Of a stretch of DNA of 64,000 nt, positions 1 through 10,670 are shown piece by piece. The stretch is from Limnephilus marmoratus (Eukaryota; Arthropoda; Insecta; Trichoptera; Limnephilidae). Below the pieces are notes generated by a model that saw nothing but the letters and a program-made list of their open reading frames with translations, was not told the DNA's origin and did not search any database. The position numbers were made by a program, and so were the translations under genes. The stretch lies in NCBI GenBank assembly GCA_917880885.1, contig OU862920.1, positions 39,405,019-39,469,018 on the forward strand, given 5' to 3'. How positions within the stretch are numbered: position 1 is the first letter of the stretch; each line of letters opens with the position of its first letter.

Positions 1-540
1 AAATTTTGCATAAATTAAAGATAAATACGAATGAATATTTTCTTAATAATTTTAAAACGTTTTGTTTTAATTGTACCCAAATCTTTTTTTATCAATTTAA
101 ACATTAATTTTGTTTGAAAATGTATTCACATCGATTTTCCTTTTAACAACTCCTTCAGACATCTAGCTGGCTTTCATTTTTATACTAATTTTCTTTACTG
201 TCGTATACATAATTACTTACGTCCAAAACTATCTAAAAACAAGCAAGTAGGTACAAAACAATACAAGTAGGTGAATCTTAGAAAAATTAAAATGCCAATT
301 TGATTCAGCATTCGAATAGCTTGAGGTGGCTTTCGTCAGGGTGGGTACTATAAATCCTTTGTGTACTGATGGTTTTCCTTCTTTAGACAGGTATTTATTA
401 GGGACTGATGTTCAAGGCACTGTTAATATTGTTTCGTGCATTTATCCTTCTTAAAAACAAACATTAACGATGTTATTATAGTTTTACAAACTTTTTGAAA
501 AATTAACATATTGAGCCTTATAGCTTTGCAGATTACTTCT
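1..540. other. AT-rich stretch, no feature seen
   Basis: Unique-looking AT-rich DNA with stop codons in every frame. The short open frames show no family motif or codon pattern. I see no repeat shared with the rest of the window. Confidence 0.5.
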
Positions 541-627
541 AAAATTAATAATAATAATAATTGGATAACATGTAGATGGCTGTTTCCATGAAACATCGCC
601 TGATGGGTCAATCAAGCTTAATGCTGA
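541..627 (-). repeat. Short repeat with (AAT)n end
   Basis: An (AAT)n run is followed by TTGGATAACATGTAGATGGC and a GAAACATCGCCTGATGGG-like segment. A better-preserved copy of the same layout lies at 12022-12105, and a headless one near 25650-25680. On the minus strand the microsatellite would be the 3' tail, as in a SINE or LINE end. This copy is diverged. Confidence 0.35.
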
Positions 628-957
628 ACGAAACTTGGAATTGAAAGATGTTTAAGAGAAGAAGTACTATGCTAATAGTTTTAGAATAAAAAATTAAAAA
701 ATCATAATATTACGTAGGGGTGTCCCATGTTGCAATGTACTTAATAATGCAAGGCTATCCGAAACGCCGAATGAAACTGGAGCAGAAAACGCAATTCCTA
801 TGCTCTACATGTCTATAGAAATTCCTATCAAACCTATCATATATAATCATACAAACGTATTTATTTCCCTATTACCTCTCTTGATTTTGACATTGCTGCA
901 AATATCTTTTAATATACATAATATAGAAATCGACCACCAGCATGTCGTTACATTTTG

Positions 958-1237
958 CTTTTTGAAGTGAAACTTCTTTAGCCCCGTTAGAGTGATTTGA
1001 AATTCGTATGAAACGGAAATGAGGCACTACGGCTCCTATTGCTTGATATATAAAACGGAAACGATGATAGGTTCGAATTAGGTTCGAATCCTACGAAATT
1101 CAAAAAAATAAACATTTTTATTTTTGCAAATCAATATCCAATCTTCAAACCACTTTAAAATAAACAGGCAAAAGAAAGCGACATCTAGCGACTTTCAAGT
1201 TTCACTTCTATCGCGTCTGAACACATACTCCAATTTT
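958..1237 (+). mobile_element. Helentron-like element HtA, diverged and interrupted
   Basis: The left end TTTTGAAGTGAAACTTCTTT and the right end TTTCACTTCTATCGCGT match the ends of the HtA copies at 19448, 19671 and 26265. The interior (about 1075-1190) is replaced by a tRNA-like segment with a GGTTCGAATCCTACGAAAT box-B-like stretch, also found at 30770-30900. A SINE therefore appears to have entered this copy. The end hairpin is degraded. Confidence 0.5.
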
Positions 1238-2089
1238 TTTTTTGATAATTTACTTCTTATAGGATTCAGGTTAGACCCTCCAAAAGTCGATAAAAGCGCC
1301 TGGCACGAACGCCATCAACGTTCAGTATACAAACCAGAAAATATAATTAAAAAAGCCAAACGTTTTTTCTAATACAGTTTAATAATATTAAATTCTGCCC
1401 ATTATTGGAGGAGAAAAACAGGGAAAACTAATCCCCGATTTTGATGATTATATTTAGGTATTATCAGCGTGAGGTGCAGTTGTCCCTTTTGCTCCATATT
1501 TGAGGGAGTAACGCTGACAGTGACAGCAACAATGTCAGTATCTACAAAATACCTATTGTAGGTTATACCTTAAGAAACCTTAGCCCAAGCAAGTCGTCGT
1601 TGGTTGATTGAATTGGTGGCTTATCTGTCCCCGCGACGATAATAATAATAATTCCAAGTATTGCTACATATTCCGGCTCACACGGTAATATGTATGTACA
1701 TAGCCACGCGGCTAGAACAAACGCATCGTTTTTTACGATGCATTATAAATATTGGACGAATATTTTTATTTGTTTACACAAATTTTAGTCGTTTTGACAG
1801 CGATAATGCTATTTAGATACCCGATTTCAAGGAAAATTCAACGTTTTAAAATAATGAAACTTATAAACTTAACATAAACATTGAATATTAATTAAAATAA
1901 TTTTTCGTTGCTGCGCAGTAGCCAAAACTATATTTGATGTATCTAGAAAATAAGGAAAACTGAGGTGTATGTGATAAAGATGTAATGATCTAATAAGTAT
2001 GACTTGGGATTACCAACACTCAACAGTTTTGTTTTCGAATGCAGGCAATGGATAAAAACATGAATTAATTTCTTCCTTGTAGATAGATA
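1238..2089. other. No feature seen
   Basis: AT-rich sequence with a short (ATA)n run near 1640. No open frame with recognisable domains and no repeat shared with other parts of the window. Confidence 0.45.
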
Positions 2090-2750
2090 AACACGGGCAG
2101 GCTGGGCGGCTAGGCGCCTGTTTTGTTCGCTGTTCGTGAGATGTTAATGTGTTTTGTATGACTAAGGATTCTCACGGTTCATTTATTCTGAATAATACCT
2201 TGCTATATTCATCATCAAGACGTGGCAAGGAAGCAGAATATTGCAGCTTGCGATGTGTCAGTTCAGCTGGAATGGGCTCATGTGATCCGCTCCTTTGCGG
2301 GAAGCGGTTCCTACTCCCACTCCTTTTTCAAATCGACTACTCCCAGAGAACCCGGCCCAGTCCCAGTACTCTCCGCATCCAAATAAATCCGGCGGTAATC
2401 CGGCGGTCCGAGCAACTCAACGCCGAAGCGCGAAAACCGCACTCGAATACAAGTCCCGGGTTCCTTTAAACCCAAGCGCCTTGTTCCAAGCTACGTGAAT
2501 CGCGACACAATCCATTCATTCCGCCCACTCCCGGACTCGCGCGAACTATACATTCCTGACTCACCCCGTGGCCGCCGGCTTGCTCCGCGATCCACCGTCC
2601 GGCGTCACTCACCATTCCACTCATGAGTCGCGGGTCTCGGTGAGTTCCCGGAACTGCGTGAACCGTTCCGGCGTTCATTCGATCGCTGTTCGTTGATCGA
2701 CACACACGTGCGTTACCGCTTCGGCTAGACACGGAGTAGTTTTTAATTAG
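2090..2750. other. GC- and CpG-rich island, possible host promoter or 5' exon
   Basis: About 650 bp much richer in G, C and CpG than its surroundings, and not repeated in the window. Open frames on both strands (2149-2469 plus, 2466-2732 minus) probably reflect the low AT content, since neither shows a domain. A splice-donor-like CGGTGAGTT lies at about 2638. In an AT-rich insect genome such an island can mark a promoter and untranslated first exon. This is inference only: no TATA box, initiator or coding motif was identified with confidence. Confidence 0.25.
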
Positions 2751-2863
2751 AGCGTCTTATCTGGTATCGTTAATCAACGGGTGACGTGCATTATAAAATA
2801 ATAGTTTATAGTAAAGCATTACAGCTTATTAATTTTACTTATTTAAATTCTCAATAAAAGAGC

Positions 2864-3100
2864 GTGCAATGTAGATACATTGAATGTACCTACATTGCAC
2901 GGGTGACGGGTCCTTGTCTTCGTACGGGTCTTGTCCGACTCCGGGGTTCTGAGTTCTCGTGTGGGTTCTACGAGTAGGTCCTGGTTCCGAGTTCTTTGAA
3001 CCCGTGCGTCCCGTTTCGGTGCGCCGCAACAATACCCAGTGCCCAGTCCGCACCCAAGAACTCGGACCCGGGACCTGCTCCTAGAACTCGTGTACTTTTA
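2864..3100. repeat. Hairpin followed by imperfect GC-rich inverted repeat
   Basis: A 12-bp perfect inverted repeat (CGTGCAATGTAG and its complement) spans about 2864-2902. It is followed by a GC-rich imperfect inverted repeat pairing about 2958-3003 with about 3048-3094; both arms carry a GAGTTCT and GGTCC(T/C)GG pattern. The family is unknown. Confidence 0.45.
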
Positions 3101-3246
3101 AAAGGAAGCAAGTCTCGGAGGCTTCCGGAAAAATGCAGAACTTACCCACCTCTAATTGCAGCACGGCGCAAAATTCGATTTTTACGAATCCATCTTCGTC
3201 TACCATCTAATCTCCTTGATGATAAAGTAAACTGTACTTTCTCAGT

Positions 3247-3790
3247 AAACTTTTACTGAGAAGTAAACTGGAGTACGCGAGCGATGTTTGGACACCGTAC
3301 CACCAGTTAGAGCAAATCCAGAAGAAATTCCTCAGGTATGTTTATATGCGGAAGCAAGGAACCTATCCAAGGTTCATGCACCATATTGACTTACTTGAGG
3401 AAATTGGTTTTGTGAGCCTAGAAAATAGAAGGAAAGCAAGTCTTGCTATCCCGTCTTTCAAAATTTGGAACAATTTCATCAATAGCCCATTTCTCTTGGG
3501 ATGCTATGATTTATATGTACCAGACCACTACAGCCGAAGTCGACATCATGACTTATTTAAAATACCGAACGGCAGAACAGACGTCTTGGCAAAACATAGC
3601 ATGACGAGGGGAGTGGTGCTGTTAAATGAAATTGCAAATCATTTGGATGTAAGTGACTGTTCTTTATAAATATGCCTTAAAATCATTATTGAAGAGTCAC
3701 TTGCCTAAATGCTGATAGGGTAACTAAATTGTACTGTAATTGGAATTATTCTGTTGTACAATAATAATAAAAAATACAAAAAAAAAAAAT
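3247..3790 (+). pseudogene. Non-LTR retrotransposon 3' end (RT C-terminal fragment and 3' UTR)
   Basis: An open stretch reads SKLEYASDVWTPYHQLEQIQ and then KKFLRYVYMRKQGTYPRF, continuing to a stop at 3667-3669. The S-KLEYAS-VW-PYH motif followed by a basic helix is typical of the region after the RT domain in non-LTR retrotransposons. The fragment is 5'-truncated, with no RT catalytic core. The 3' UTR has a small stem (TTGTAC...GTACAA) and ends in ATAATAATAAAAAATAC and poly-A. A second 3' end of the same family lies at 22160-22380, which confirms that it is a repeat. The clade is not resolved. Confidence 0.75.
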
Positions 3791-3823
3791 ACAAAATGAT
3801 GGTCACTTCACGGTTCCAAAATG

Positions 3824-4240
3824 TTTTTTTTTTACATCAGCTTCACAGCAGGCCCTGAGGACAATAATTCCCCGCAGGGCCTACCTCATCTTTGGTGATG
3901 CTGTGTGGAGGGTTTTTTTTAGGAAAGGAAGGAGAGGAAGTTCTGAGATGGAAAAGGGGTGTCAGGGGTGGGTAGGAATATGGGAGTCAGTGTGTCCTGG
4001 AGTGACGAGAGAAGAGAGTACAACTGGAGAAGTCAAAGTGACTCCCTCAACCATTCATCAGCTGGTGGGCAGACGCATCCGCCGCCAAGACCCGGACAAA
4101 CCTCACCCCATGCTAAGTTACCAAACTAAGCTAAACAAACTGCTAAGGTAGCAGACCACTTGGGGTGACCAACGGCAGAGGTGTTGGTTATCCAATAAAT
4201 GTTTCCCGGGGCGGCGGTACCCATTCACACCTCACAAATT
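3824..4240 (-). mobile_element. SINE-like element SnD
   Basis: Read on the minus strand, it begins with a GC-rich body (GCCGCCCCGGGAAACATTTA, GGATAACCAACACCTCTGCC, a CACCCCAAGTGG block). It ends with CCCTCCACACAGCATC, a fold-back GGCCCTG...CAGGGCC and poly-A. Other copies are at 25795, 51160, 57705 and 63230, with a headless one at 54413. The last ~90 nt match the 3' end of a LINE seen at 56455 and 44945, so this may be a SINE using a LINE tail. I see no clear tRNA boxes. The open frame at 3903-4151 lies inside it and is not a gene. Confidence 0.65.
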
Positions 4241-4281
4241 GTTTTACTTTAGAAGAAGAAATAACAATAACACATATACGA

Positions 4282-4697
4282 CCTCCGTAGTCCAGTGGGT
4301 AAGACACTTGACTCACAATCCGGAGGTCGCGGGTTCGAACCCGGCATGCGCAAATAAATTTTATTTGATTAATTTGTGTTATTTCACAATTAATTCATTT
4401 AAAAAATAATATATAGTATATTTGCGGCATGTTCCAGAGTGGAAGATACTATCAGTATCGCCCTGGTGACCTGGAGACCACCATTCAGAATTGAAACGTT
4501 GCTTGAAAATGGCTTTAGCCGTGTTTGGTGACCAGATCTGAATAGTCAGGTACTTTCCAACCTTCCTCTTCCCCACCTCCTTCCCCTTCCCACTACCTTC
4601 AGCCTCACAACATACCCCATTTGGGGATGCCATAGTCTCACTGGCTCCAGACGGGAGCAGTTGAGATTCTTGTGCGGTATTCACTGTAAAAAAAAAA
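4282..4697 (+). mobile_element. tRNA-derived SINE SnA, near full length
   Basis: The head is tRNA-like: CTCCGTAGTCCAGTGGGTAA (A-box position), a CTTGACTCACAATCC anticodon-arm region, and GCGGGTTCGAACCCGGC as a strong B box. It is followed by a ~340-bp body with GGCATGTTCCAGAGTGGAAG, a CAGTATCGCCCTGG block and a pyrimidine-rich section, then an A-run and TA dinucleotides. A near-identical copy in inverse orientation is at 58605-59028, and decayed copies are at 6919, 13024, 43040 and 50850. The tRNA boxes would provide an internal Pol III promoter. The antisense open frame 4379-4684 recurs in the other copy only because the sequences match. Confidence 0.85.
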
Positions 4698-4699
4698 TA

Positions 4700-5407
4700 T
4701 ATATATATATACTAAAAATTGATTGAAACTTAGGTTACGGAGACATTAGACGGTAATTGTTTCCAGTGTAAAAATGTTCATTCAAAATATTAAAAACAAC
4801 AATGACGGAAGATACTCATATATCCATCTAACCGACGAAAATTGAAATCTATCGCTTAGCCATCATTAATGGTGCTGATAACGGGGCTGTTTGTTGACTA
4901 AGTTTATCGATATGTTAAACATTTGATTTTATTATGGTGTTAGTTTTATCAATGCAAATAAGAACGTAAAAATCGCCCGTAGCCTGCAAATGTTTAAGTC
5001 AGTTACTTATCGCACATGTAGATCAGTAAAATTTTAAATTCCGACAAACTCCTAGAAGATCGCCTGATAACTTTGGTTACATTTCTATTCATAATGTCAG
5101 GTGCTGCGATTTGTGGAGGATGATAAGATTACCTAAAAACATTTATTACTTTTTTTAATACTTCAAAAAATAAATCAGAAAATGTTCTCAGGGATGTCAA
5201 AAATATCGAGGAATCCATATTCGACTAAAAACAAACTAATATCAAAAAAGAAGAAAAAAATTTCTTTATGAAGTAAAACGCCGTAATTTTCGATAAACTG
5301 GAATAACCATGTTTTCGGTGATTTGCCTAAATTTATAGTGAAGTATTACAATTTCGCAGTGGGTTAGAAAACCAAATAATAATCACTGACTTTCTATGTA
5401 ATTAACT
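4700..5407. other. No feature seen
   Basis: AT-rich DNA with homopolymer runs. No open frame with motifs and no shared repeat noticed. Confidence 0.45.
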
Positions 5408-6547
5408 CCCCCATCCAGGGCCGGATCTACGAAATCTGGCGCCCTGTGCAGTAGTTACCGATGGCGCCCCCCCCCCTACATTTTTATTTTGATTAAAAAT
5501 TCGTTCACCCTAATTTTTTATTAAATTTTTTTTTTTACACTAATTTATCAAATAAAATCAAGACATATAAAGAGTGTAACTTTTCCAAGTGACCTGGTGG
5601 TAGCTCTCACACTCGTTTTTTTTGAAGAGAGAATCGCCAGGAGCCCTATACTCTCTGAATCTATTGGGTAAACATAAAATTATGGTGATTCTATTCATTG
5701 TAATCCACAGTACTTTTATAACCTCTAACAACCAATAGAAATTTAGTTATAAATTAAAAAATCTAATAAGAATATAACCTCAAATTTGTACCTTGCATTT
5801 CCCCTGTGTTGAGCAAACAAACACCATACAAACAATAAACACTGACGTATGGTATCAACGGCTTACGAAAGACGCTTACACTGACACCGTAAAATAACAA
5901 ATCTAATAGAAATTAATTACACATTTAACGAACTTCAAATAATATGTCAAATCAGTGATGAAACTGTCAAACACGTTGCAACCTGCAAATCCTGCAAACC
6001 GTGCGATGTTTTTGTTAATGGAATTTACTGAAGATTTCATAAGAAAATGTTCTTTTACTACCTTCTCCTAGAGACTTAAATCGTACAAAATAAAACAATA
6101 GCGAGCGTACGGACGACACACTAACTAAAATTGTCAGCATTTTGAAAGGCGAATATCGGTTTGTTTGATTCACTAGAACAAAAATACGGCGCTGTGATTG
6201 GTTATTGAATTTGGATCGCACCCATTCGTCGTAAAAGACGATAAAAGATATATGGAAAAATAGATCTTACGTTTAAACTAAATATATGGAATTTGTAAAA
6301 AAATTCTGTAACTGACTATAAATTCGTAAACCGTTGATACCAACCTGATGCGTGCGCATTCTGTTTCTTTGGAAAGTGTTGCTAGAGCGTAATAATATTT
6401 CGTACTATGGGTAATTTTTAAAAGATTCAGAGAATATTATAACAAAATTTTAATACAATATTTATTTTCTCACGGCGCCCCTTCGGAGTTGTCGCCAGGT
6501 TTTTTGCACGTTTTTGAACGTATGGCAGATCCGGCGCTGCCCCCATC
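5408..6547. mobile_element. Non-autonomous hAT-like DNA transposon
   Basis: The ends are CAGGGCCGGATCTACG at 5416 and the complement of CAGCGCCGGATCTGCC ending at 6539, so imperfect ~16-bp TIRs starting CAGNG as in hAT elements. The flanks are a perfect 8-bp direct repeat CCCCCATC (5408-5415 and 6540-6547), the hAT target-duplication length. The 1124-bp interior has no transposase frame. It holds a second inverted pair, GGTATCAACGG near 5853 and CCGTTGATACC near 6341. The C-run beside the left end may have mutated since insertion. Confidence 0.8.
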
Positions 6548-6918
6548 AGTACCTACACTTAATATGCTCTTAATTAATTAATATAAATATACCTACATAT
6601 TTTCGAATTAAGCCAATACATCGGGGAGTGACATTGTAATTTTAAATGAAAAAATAAGTTTTGTAGTACCTACCTACACCACTTTTTATTTGAATTAATT
6701 AATGACAGCCAACCAGGTTTCGGTTTTTCCGTAGAAATGTATAAACGTATGGCTAAAATTATCTGTAATGGTTTCATTTGATTAACTTTATTTTTCTTAT
6801 AAAATTATTCACAAAACAAATACAAATGAATTTTTCGCTATCGTTACCTTTAGACTCCGTTTGCCAAGCGGTTTTTACGTCTATTATCAATATTCATGGC
6901 GTATCATAAGGCTCATTG
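6548..6918. other. No feature seen
   Basis: AT-rich spacer between the hAT-like element and a decayed SINE. No coding or repeat signal noticed. Confidence 0.45.
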
Positions 6919-7262
6919 ACGGCCGCTATGGTCTAGGGGTGCTTGACTCACAATCCGAAGGTCGCAATAAATTTTATTTGATTAATTTGTGTTATTTCAC
7001 AACTAATTCATTTAAAAATAATTTATAGTACATTTGTCAGTATCGCCCTAGTGTAAGACCACCATTCAGAATTGAAAAGTTGCTTGAAATGCCGTGTTTG
7101 GTGACCAGAAGAGAATAGCTAGATATTTCCCATTCTTCCTCCTCCCTATCTACTTCCTCTCCTCTTCCACTACCTTAAGCCTCACAACGTACTCCAATTG
7201 GCAATGCAATAGTCTAATACGGGAACCACTGGGACTCTTCTGAGGTATTCACATAAAAAACA
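6919..7262 (+). mobile_element. SINE SnA, decayed copy
   Basis: Matches the SnA copy at 4282 from the head (CTATGGTCTAGGGGTGCTTG, CTCACAATCCGAAGGTCGC) through AATAAATTTTATTTGATT to the AGGTATTCACATAAAAAAC end. The B box (GGGTTCGAACCC) is deleted, so it should be inactive for Pol III transcription. Confidence 0.7.
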
Positions 7263-8135
7263 CCAAGAATATTCACATTTTTGGCTTACGGCTTCCTCTT
7301 AATAAATTTATCGAATTTCAAAATATGCTTTTCGATGTGTTTTGATAAACTATGTTTTTGTTTTATTTTACGGTCTCGAGTTCACCAAATACACGCATAA
7401 TCAGTGTTTTTTCTGTATCGATATGTACTTCAATTATCTTCGTATTTACTAAAAAATTAATAACGCGTTGGAGCAATCTAAATTTATAAAACACTTTCTA
7501 ACCTTCGCTGTTGTGAAGAAGTTTTTCAGCGTCTCGTTCAGACAGAAGCCGTTTCGACATCATTGTGCAAAGAAAATGCTTGTGCAAACTTTCGTATGCC
7601 ATTTTAATTCCATATTATTTATCGCAAACAAACGAAAAACCACTGTCCTAAAACAAAATTCTTTTTCAGTTTTTCGATTCGCGTTTTGAAATTGTTTGAA
7701 GTTTGACATTTGACATGACTGAAGTTTCCATTTGACATGACGTAATACCAAGCGCACTTAATTTTTTATCAGAAACACCAGTAATTTGCGAGTATTTTAA
7801 ATGTTGAATCTTTTGTTGAAAACTAATCAAAGCGTATGTGTTAATGTTTTAGGTATTTATAAAGTTACTTATTTCATAAGTGTAGTGGCTTATGCAGTCT
7901 TGTTCGTGCATCTAAGCGCCTCGATTTTGTTGTGTTTATCTGATCCACCAAGGAACTAAGGTGAAACTTACCCCATTTCACAGAGGCGCTGGGGAAAACT
8001 AGGAACATTATGTCTGGTAATTAAAATTATATATTACGTTTTTTTATACTTCTTTGAGTCCATGATACGATAGTTAACTATAAAAAAGTCGTAAATTTTT
8101 CAATAATTTTGGCGTCCGTAATTTGAAAGTTAGTT
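7263..8135. other. No gene seen; short direct repeat
   Basis: AT-rich sequence. TTTGACATGAC occurs twice within about 30 bp near 7705-7740. Opposed short open frames (7468-7689 plus and 7560-7757 minus) have no recognisable motif. Confidence 0.4.
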
Positions 8136-8516
8136 TAAGATTATCATTTTTTTGTATTTCTTGGGCATTAACTATGTAACAATTTCTAGACATTTTGTTT
8201 TTTAAAGAGTTTTATTAAATGTACATTTGTTACTTAAATTTAATTTTTCCGCGACCGGTTTCGATACAACCGTATCATTCACGAGCAGAATTAAAACTAA
8301 CTTAAAAATTAAATGCAAGTACCAAAGATTAATTAGGTGGGAGTAGTGGGAGGGCACCTAATTAATCTTTGGTACTTGCATTTAATTTTTAAGTTAGTTT
8401 TAATTCTGCTCGTGAATGATACGGTTGTATCGAAACCGGTCGCGGAAAAATTAAATTTAAGTAACAAATGTACATTTAATAAAACTCTTTAAAAAACAAA
8501 ATAAGATTATCATTTT
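8136..8516 (-). mobile_element. Hairpin retroposon-like element, copy 1
   Basis: A 15-bp direct repeat TAAGATTATCATTTT (8136-8150 and 8502-8516) brackets a 351-bp insert. The insert is mostly an inverted repeat with 148-bp arms (8192-8339 and 8355-8502) in which I find no mismatch, separated by a 15-nt G-rich loop. Outside the hairpin, on the minus strand, a tail (8191 down to 8151) runs GTCTAGAAATTGTTACATAG and ends in A residues. The same tail follows a different hairpin at 40563-40716. Long direct repeats plus an A-ended tail point to target-primed retroposition rather than a DNA transposon. There is no coding capacity. Confidence 0.8.
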
Positions 8517-8726
8517 GATAAAGAAGCCGCTTTCTTGACATTTACTGCTTGCTCTCAAAATTTCATAAGATCAAGGATTCCAGGAAGAATTACCTATTAT
8601 TAGAGAGTGGAACTTTTTAAAAGGACCTAAATAAAGTTTAAAATTTTAGCATAGCATGTTAGGAAATCTTGTTGTTATCAAAAAAATTTCCGTGGCGTTA
8701 AAATGACTAATCAGATAAAATAATAT

Positions 8727-8806
8727 GTTAGGATAGGTTAGGTTGGATAAGGTTAAATAAGTTTTGTTTAGATTAGATTGGGTTAGTTAAGGTTAGGTTT
8801 AAGTTT
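8727..8806 (+). repeat. Degenerate TTAGG-like tract
   Basis: Overlapping GGTTAGG, GGATAGG and GGTTAAG motifs resemble the insect telomeric TTAGG repeat in degenerate form. The array is short and irregular. It could be an interstitial remnant or simple-sequence drift. Confidence 0.35.
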
Positions 8807-9017
8807 TCTTCACTTTTATCATATATATTCTGTTTTTTCGCTGTTCTGTTTTTCATAGAACCATGAATTAGGTATTTATGAATACGATTCGATACGAAGT
8901 CAGATTAGGGAATATTTTTTAAATAAAACCAGGTCAGAAACCGTATCCAGTTTGCCTAGGCATTATGTTATTATAATAATTACAATAAAATAACTTTGTT
9001 TGAACCACTTTACAATA

Positions 9018-9064
9018 TATCTTTAACCAACCGGTTGCGGTTCAACCTGAAGCTTCGTCAGGGG
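9018..9064 (-). repeat. Hairpin motif with ACCGGTT and CTGACGA elements
   Basis: On the minus strand, CCCCTGACGAAGCTTCAGG is followed by a GGTTGAACC stem and GCAACCGGTTGG. The order CTGAnGA, stem, G(A/C)AAC also appears in the hairpins at 8.2-8.5 and 11.2-11.4 kb. No flanking element boundaries were found. Confidence 0.35.
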
Positions 9065-10669
9065 TGTATAAAACACATTAAATAAATTACTCAGAATTTA
9101 AAAGTTAAATAGAAGATGAAGAGAGAACATCAACTTTGGTGAGGGAGAGGGGGGCGAGGGGAAGGTACCTAAGAGGAAGGGGTTAAAAGTTGGTGTGGGG
9201 AAGGGAAACATGTTTTAAACGGGGCTATTTGACAAATCTAATTGTTTATTGGTTAAATTGGTTTTATTTATTTTTAAAGATTTTTATTTTCTTATTTCAA
9301 GTGCTTCTAGTTTATTATTCTTTGTACTTTTGTACCGTTTCTATGTATTACACCTTTACCTACATCTATATTACATAAAAAAGAGGCAAGTCCTGATTTA
9401 GTGTCATGGTCTGGGTTGGGTGGTTTTGAGAGAAAACCCTACGCCCCTTTTCTGGATATACGCATTACCTACGTATTATGGCCGCGATTTAGAGTAACGG
9501 TATTTCTTCCAACGTGGTGCGGGTGATGAAATTTCTCTTTGCGTTTTTAAAATTAGCGGATTACAACACGTTTTATTGTGCTTTCAGGTTTCGCCAGATC
9601 AACTCCTTCCCGATTGATTACGTTTTACATCAAACACAATTGATTCGTTCCAACACATAAACAAAATATTATTCGTCTTAATAATAATCGATTTATGACA
9701 TTAATTTAAACGTAGATGATGGAAAGAAGGATAAAGCGAAGTATGAACCAGTTATGCTTAGATTGAAAACACGCGCTTACATAAATCGCATCCAAGTTCA
9801 GCGGCGCGGAGCACAAAACCATTTAATTGTAAAATTTCGTATTTCGTAAATGACCTATTTTTTTCAGAAATAATGTAGCATACCTCTTTTTCGCTTTAAA
9901 TAAGTCCAATTTTTGGGTGTCAATCAATGCATGCTTGACTTTCGGTGTACAGGTTTCCCATCACTTTAAGACTTCCCTCAGATGGTTCCACTGTTGCGGG
10001 CAAGTTGAAATATGATATTTCTTAATAATTGGTCGAGTTCCTGTACCTTTGATAAACCCTGCCTGTACACGTGATATTTGCCATTTTAAATATCTCCCGA
10101 GACGTTAACTTATTGGTATCTGAGATGAGAGAAATTGTCGTAGTTATATATATAGTCCGTAGTTCCCGAATTTCTTTGTTGAACCCTTCTTCTTCTCTGA
10201 ACCCTTGTTGAACCCTACTGAACGGCGACAGCTTTTATTTTATAATTAAACTATATTTATGTGCACCTGTCTATTAGAATATTTGATGTGTCAGAATCGC
10301 ACACAAACATCGCTAATTCCATCCTTTCGGAGCTAAGTTATGTAGCATAGCACAAGTTTCAAGTCACTCGCAGAGTATTAAGCCGTAGTAAGAGCAAATA
10401 TTTATTTTAAGGTTAAACAACTGTATTTAGCAGGTTCTTTCGTTTACAAAAAGTGTACGTGACTTCTGGCTACTTTTAATCATTATGGAAATTGAAATTC
10501 CACTTATCATTTTATGCACCGTCCATAACAGGAAAGTCAAATAGAGAAACTAACTTACTTCATCTAACTAACTCCGTCTTTATACTTTAATGTGAGAGAC
10601 ACGGCCTATATTGACAGAAGTAGGAAGGGCAAAAATAGTATCAGCGTAAAGTTGGAAACAATTATTTTA
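9065..10669. other. No gene seen
   Basis: Mostly AT-rich, with a purine-rich G/A tract at about 9108-9215. No open frame with domains and no repeat shared with the window noticed. Confidence 0.4.
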
Positions 10670-10670
10670 A

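Noticed and set aside
2149..2732. Overlapping open frames on both strands in the GC-rich island
   Set aside because: No domain, opposed overlapping frames, and GC-rich DNA lengthens chance open frames.
4287..4357. tRNA gene
   Set aside because: The tRNA-like sequence is the head of a SINE with body and A-tail, and the same head occurs at 58958-59026 in another copy.
4379..4684. 101-codon minus frame, also seen as 110 codons at 58596-58928 plus
   Set aside because: Both are the antisense strand of SINE SnA, and the match reflects repeat identity, not a gene family.
5416..6539. Foldback or Helitron identity for the 5.4-6.5 kb element
   Set aside because: CAGNG TIRs plus an exact 8-bp duplication fit hAT better.
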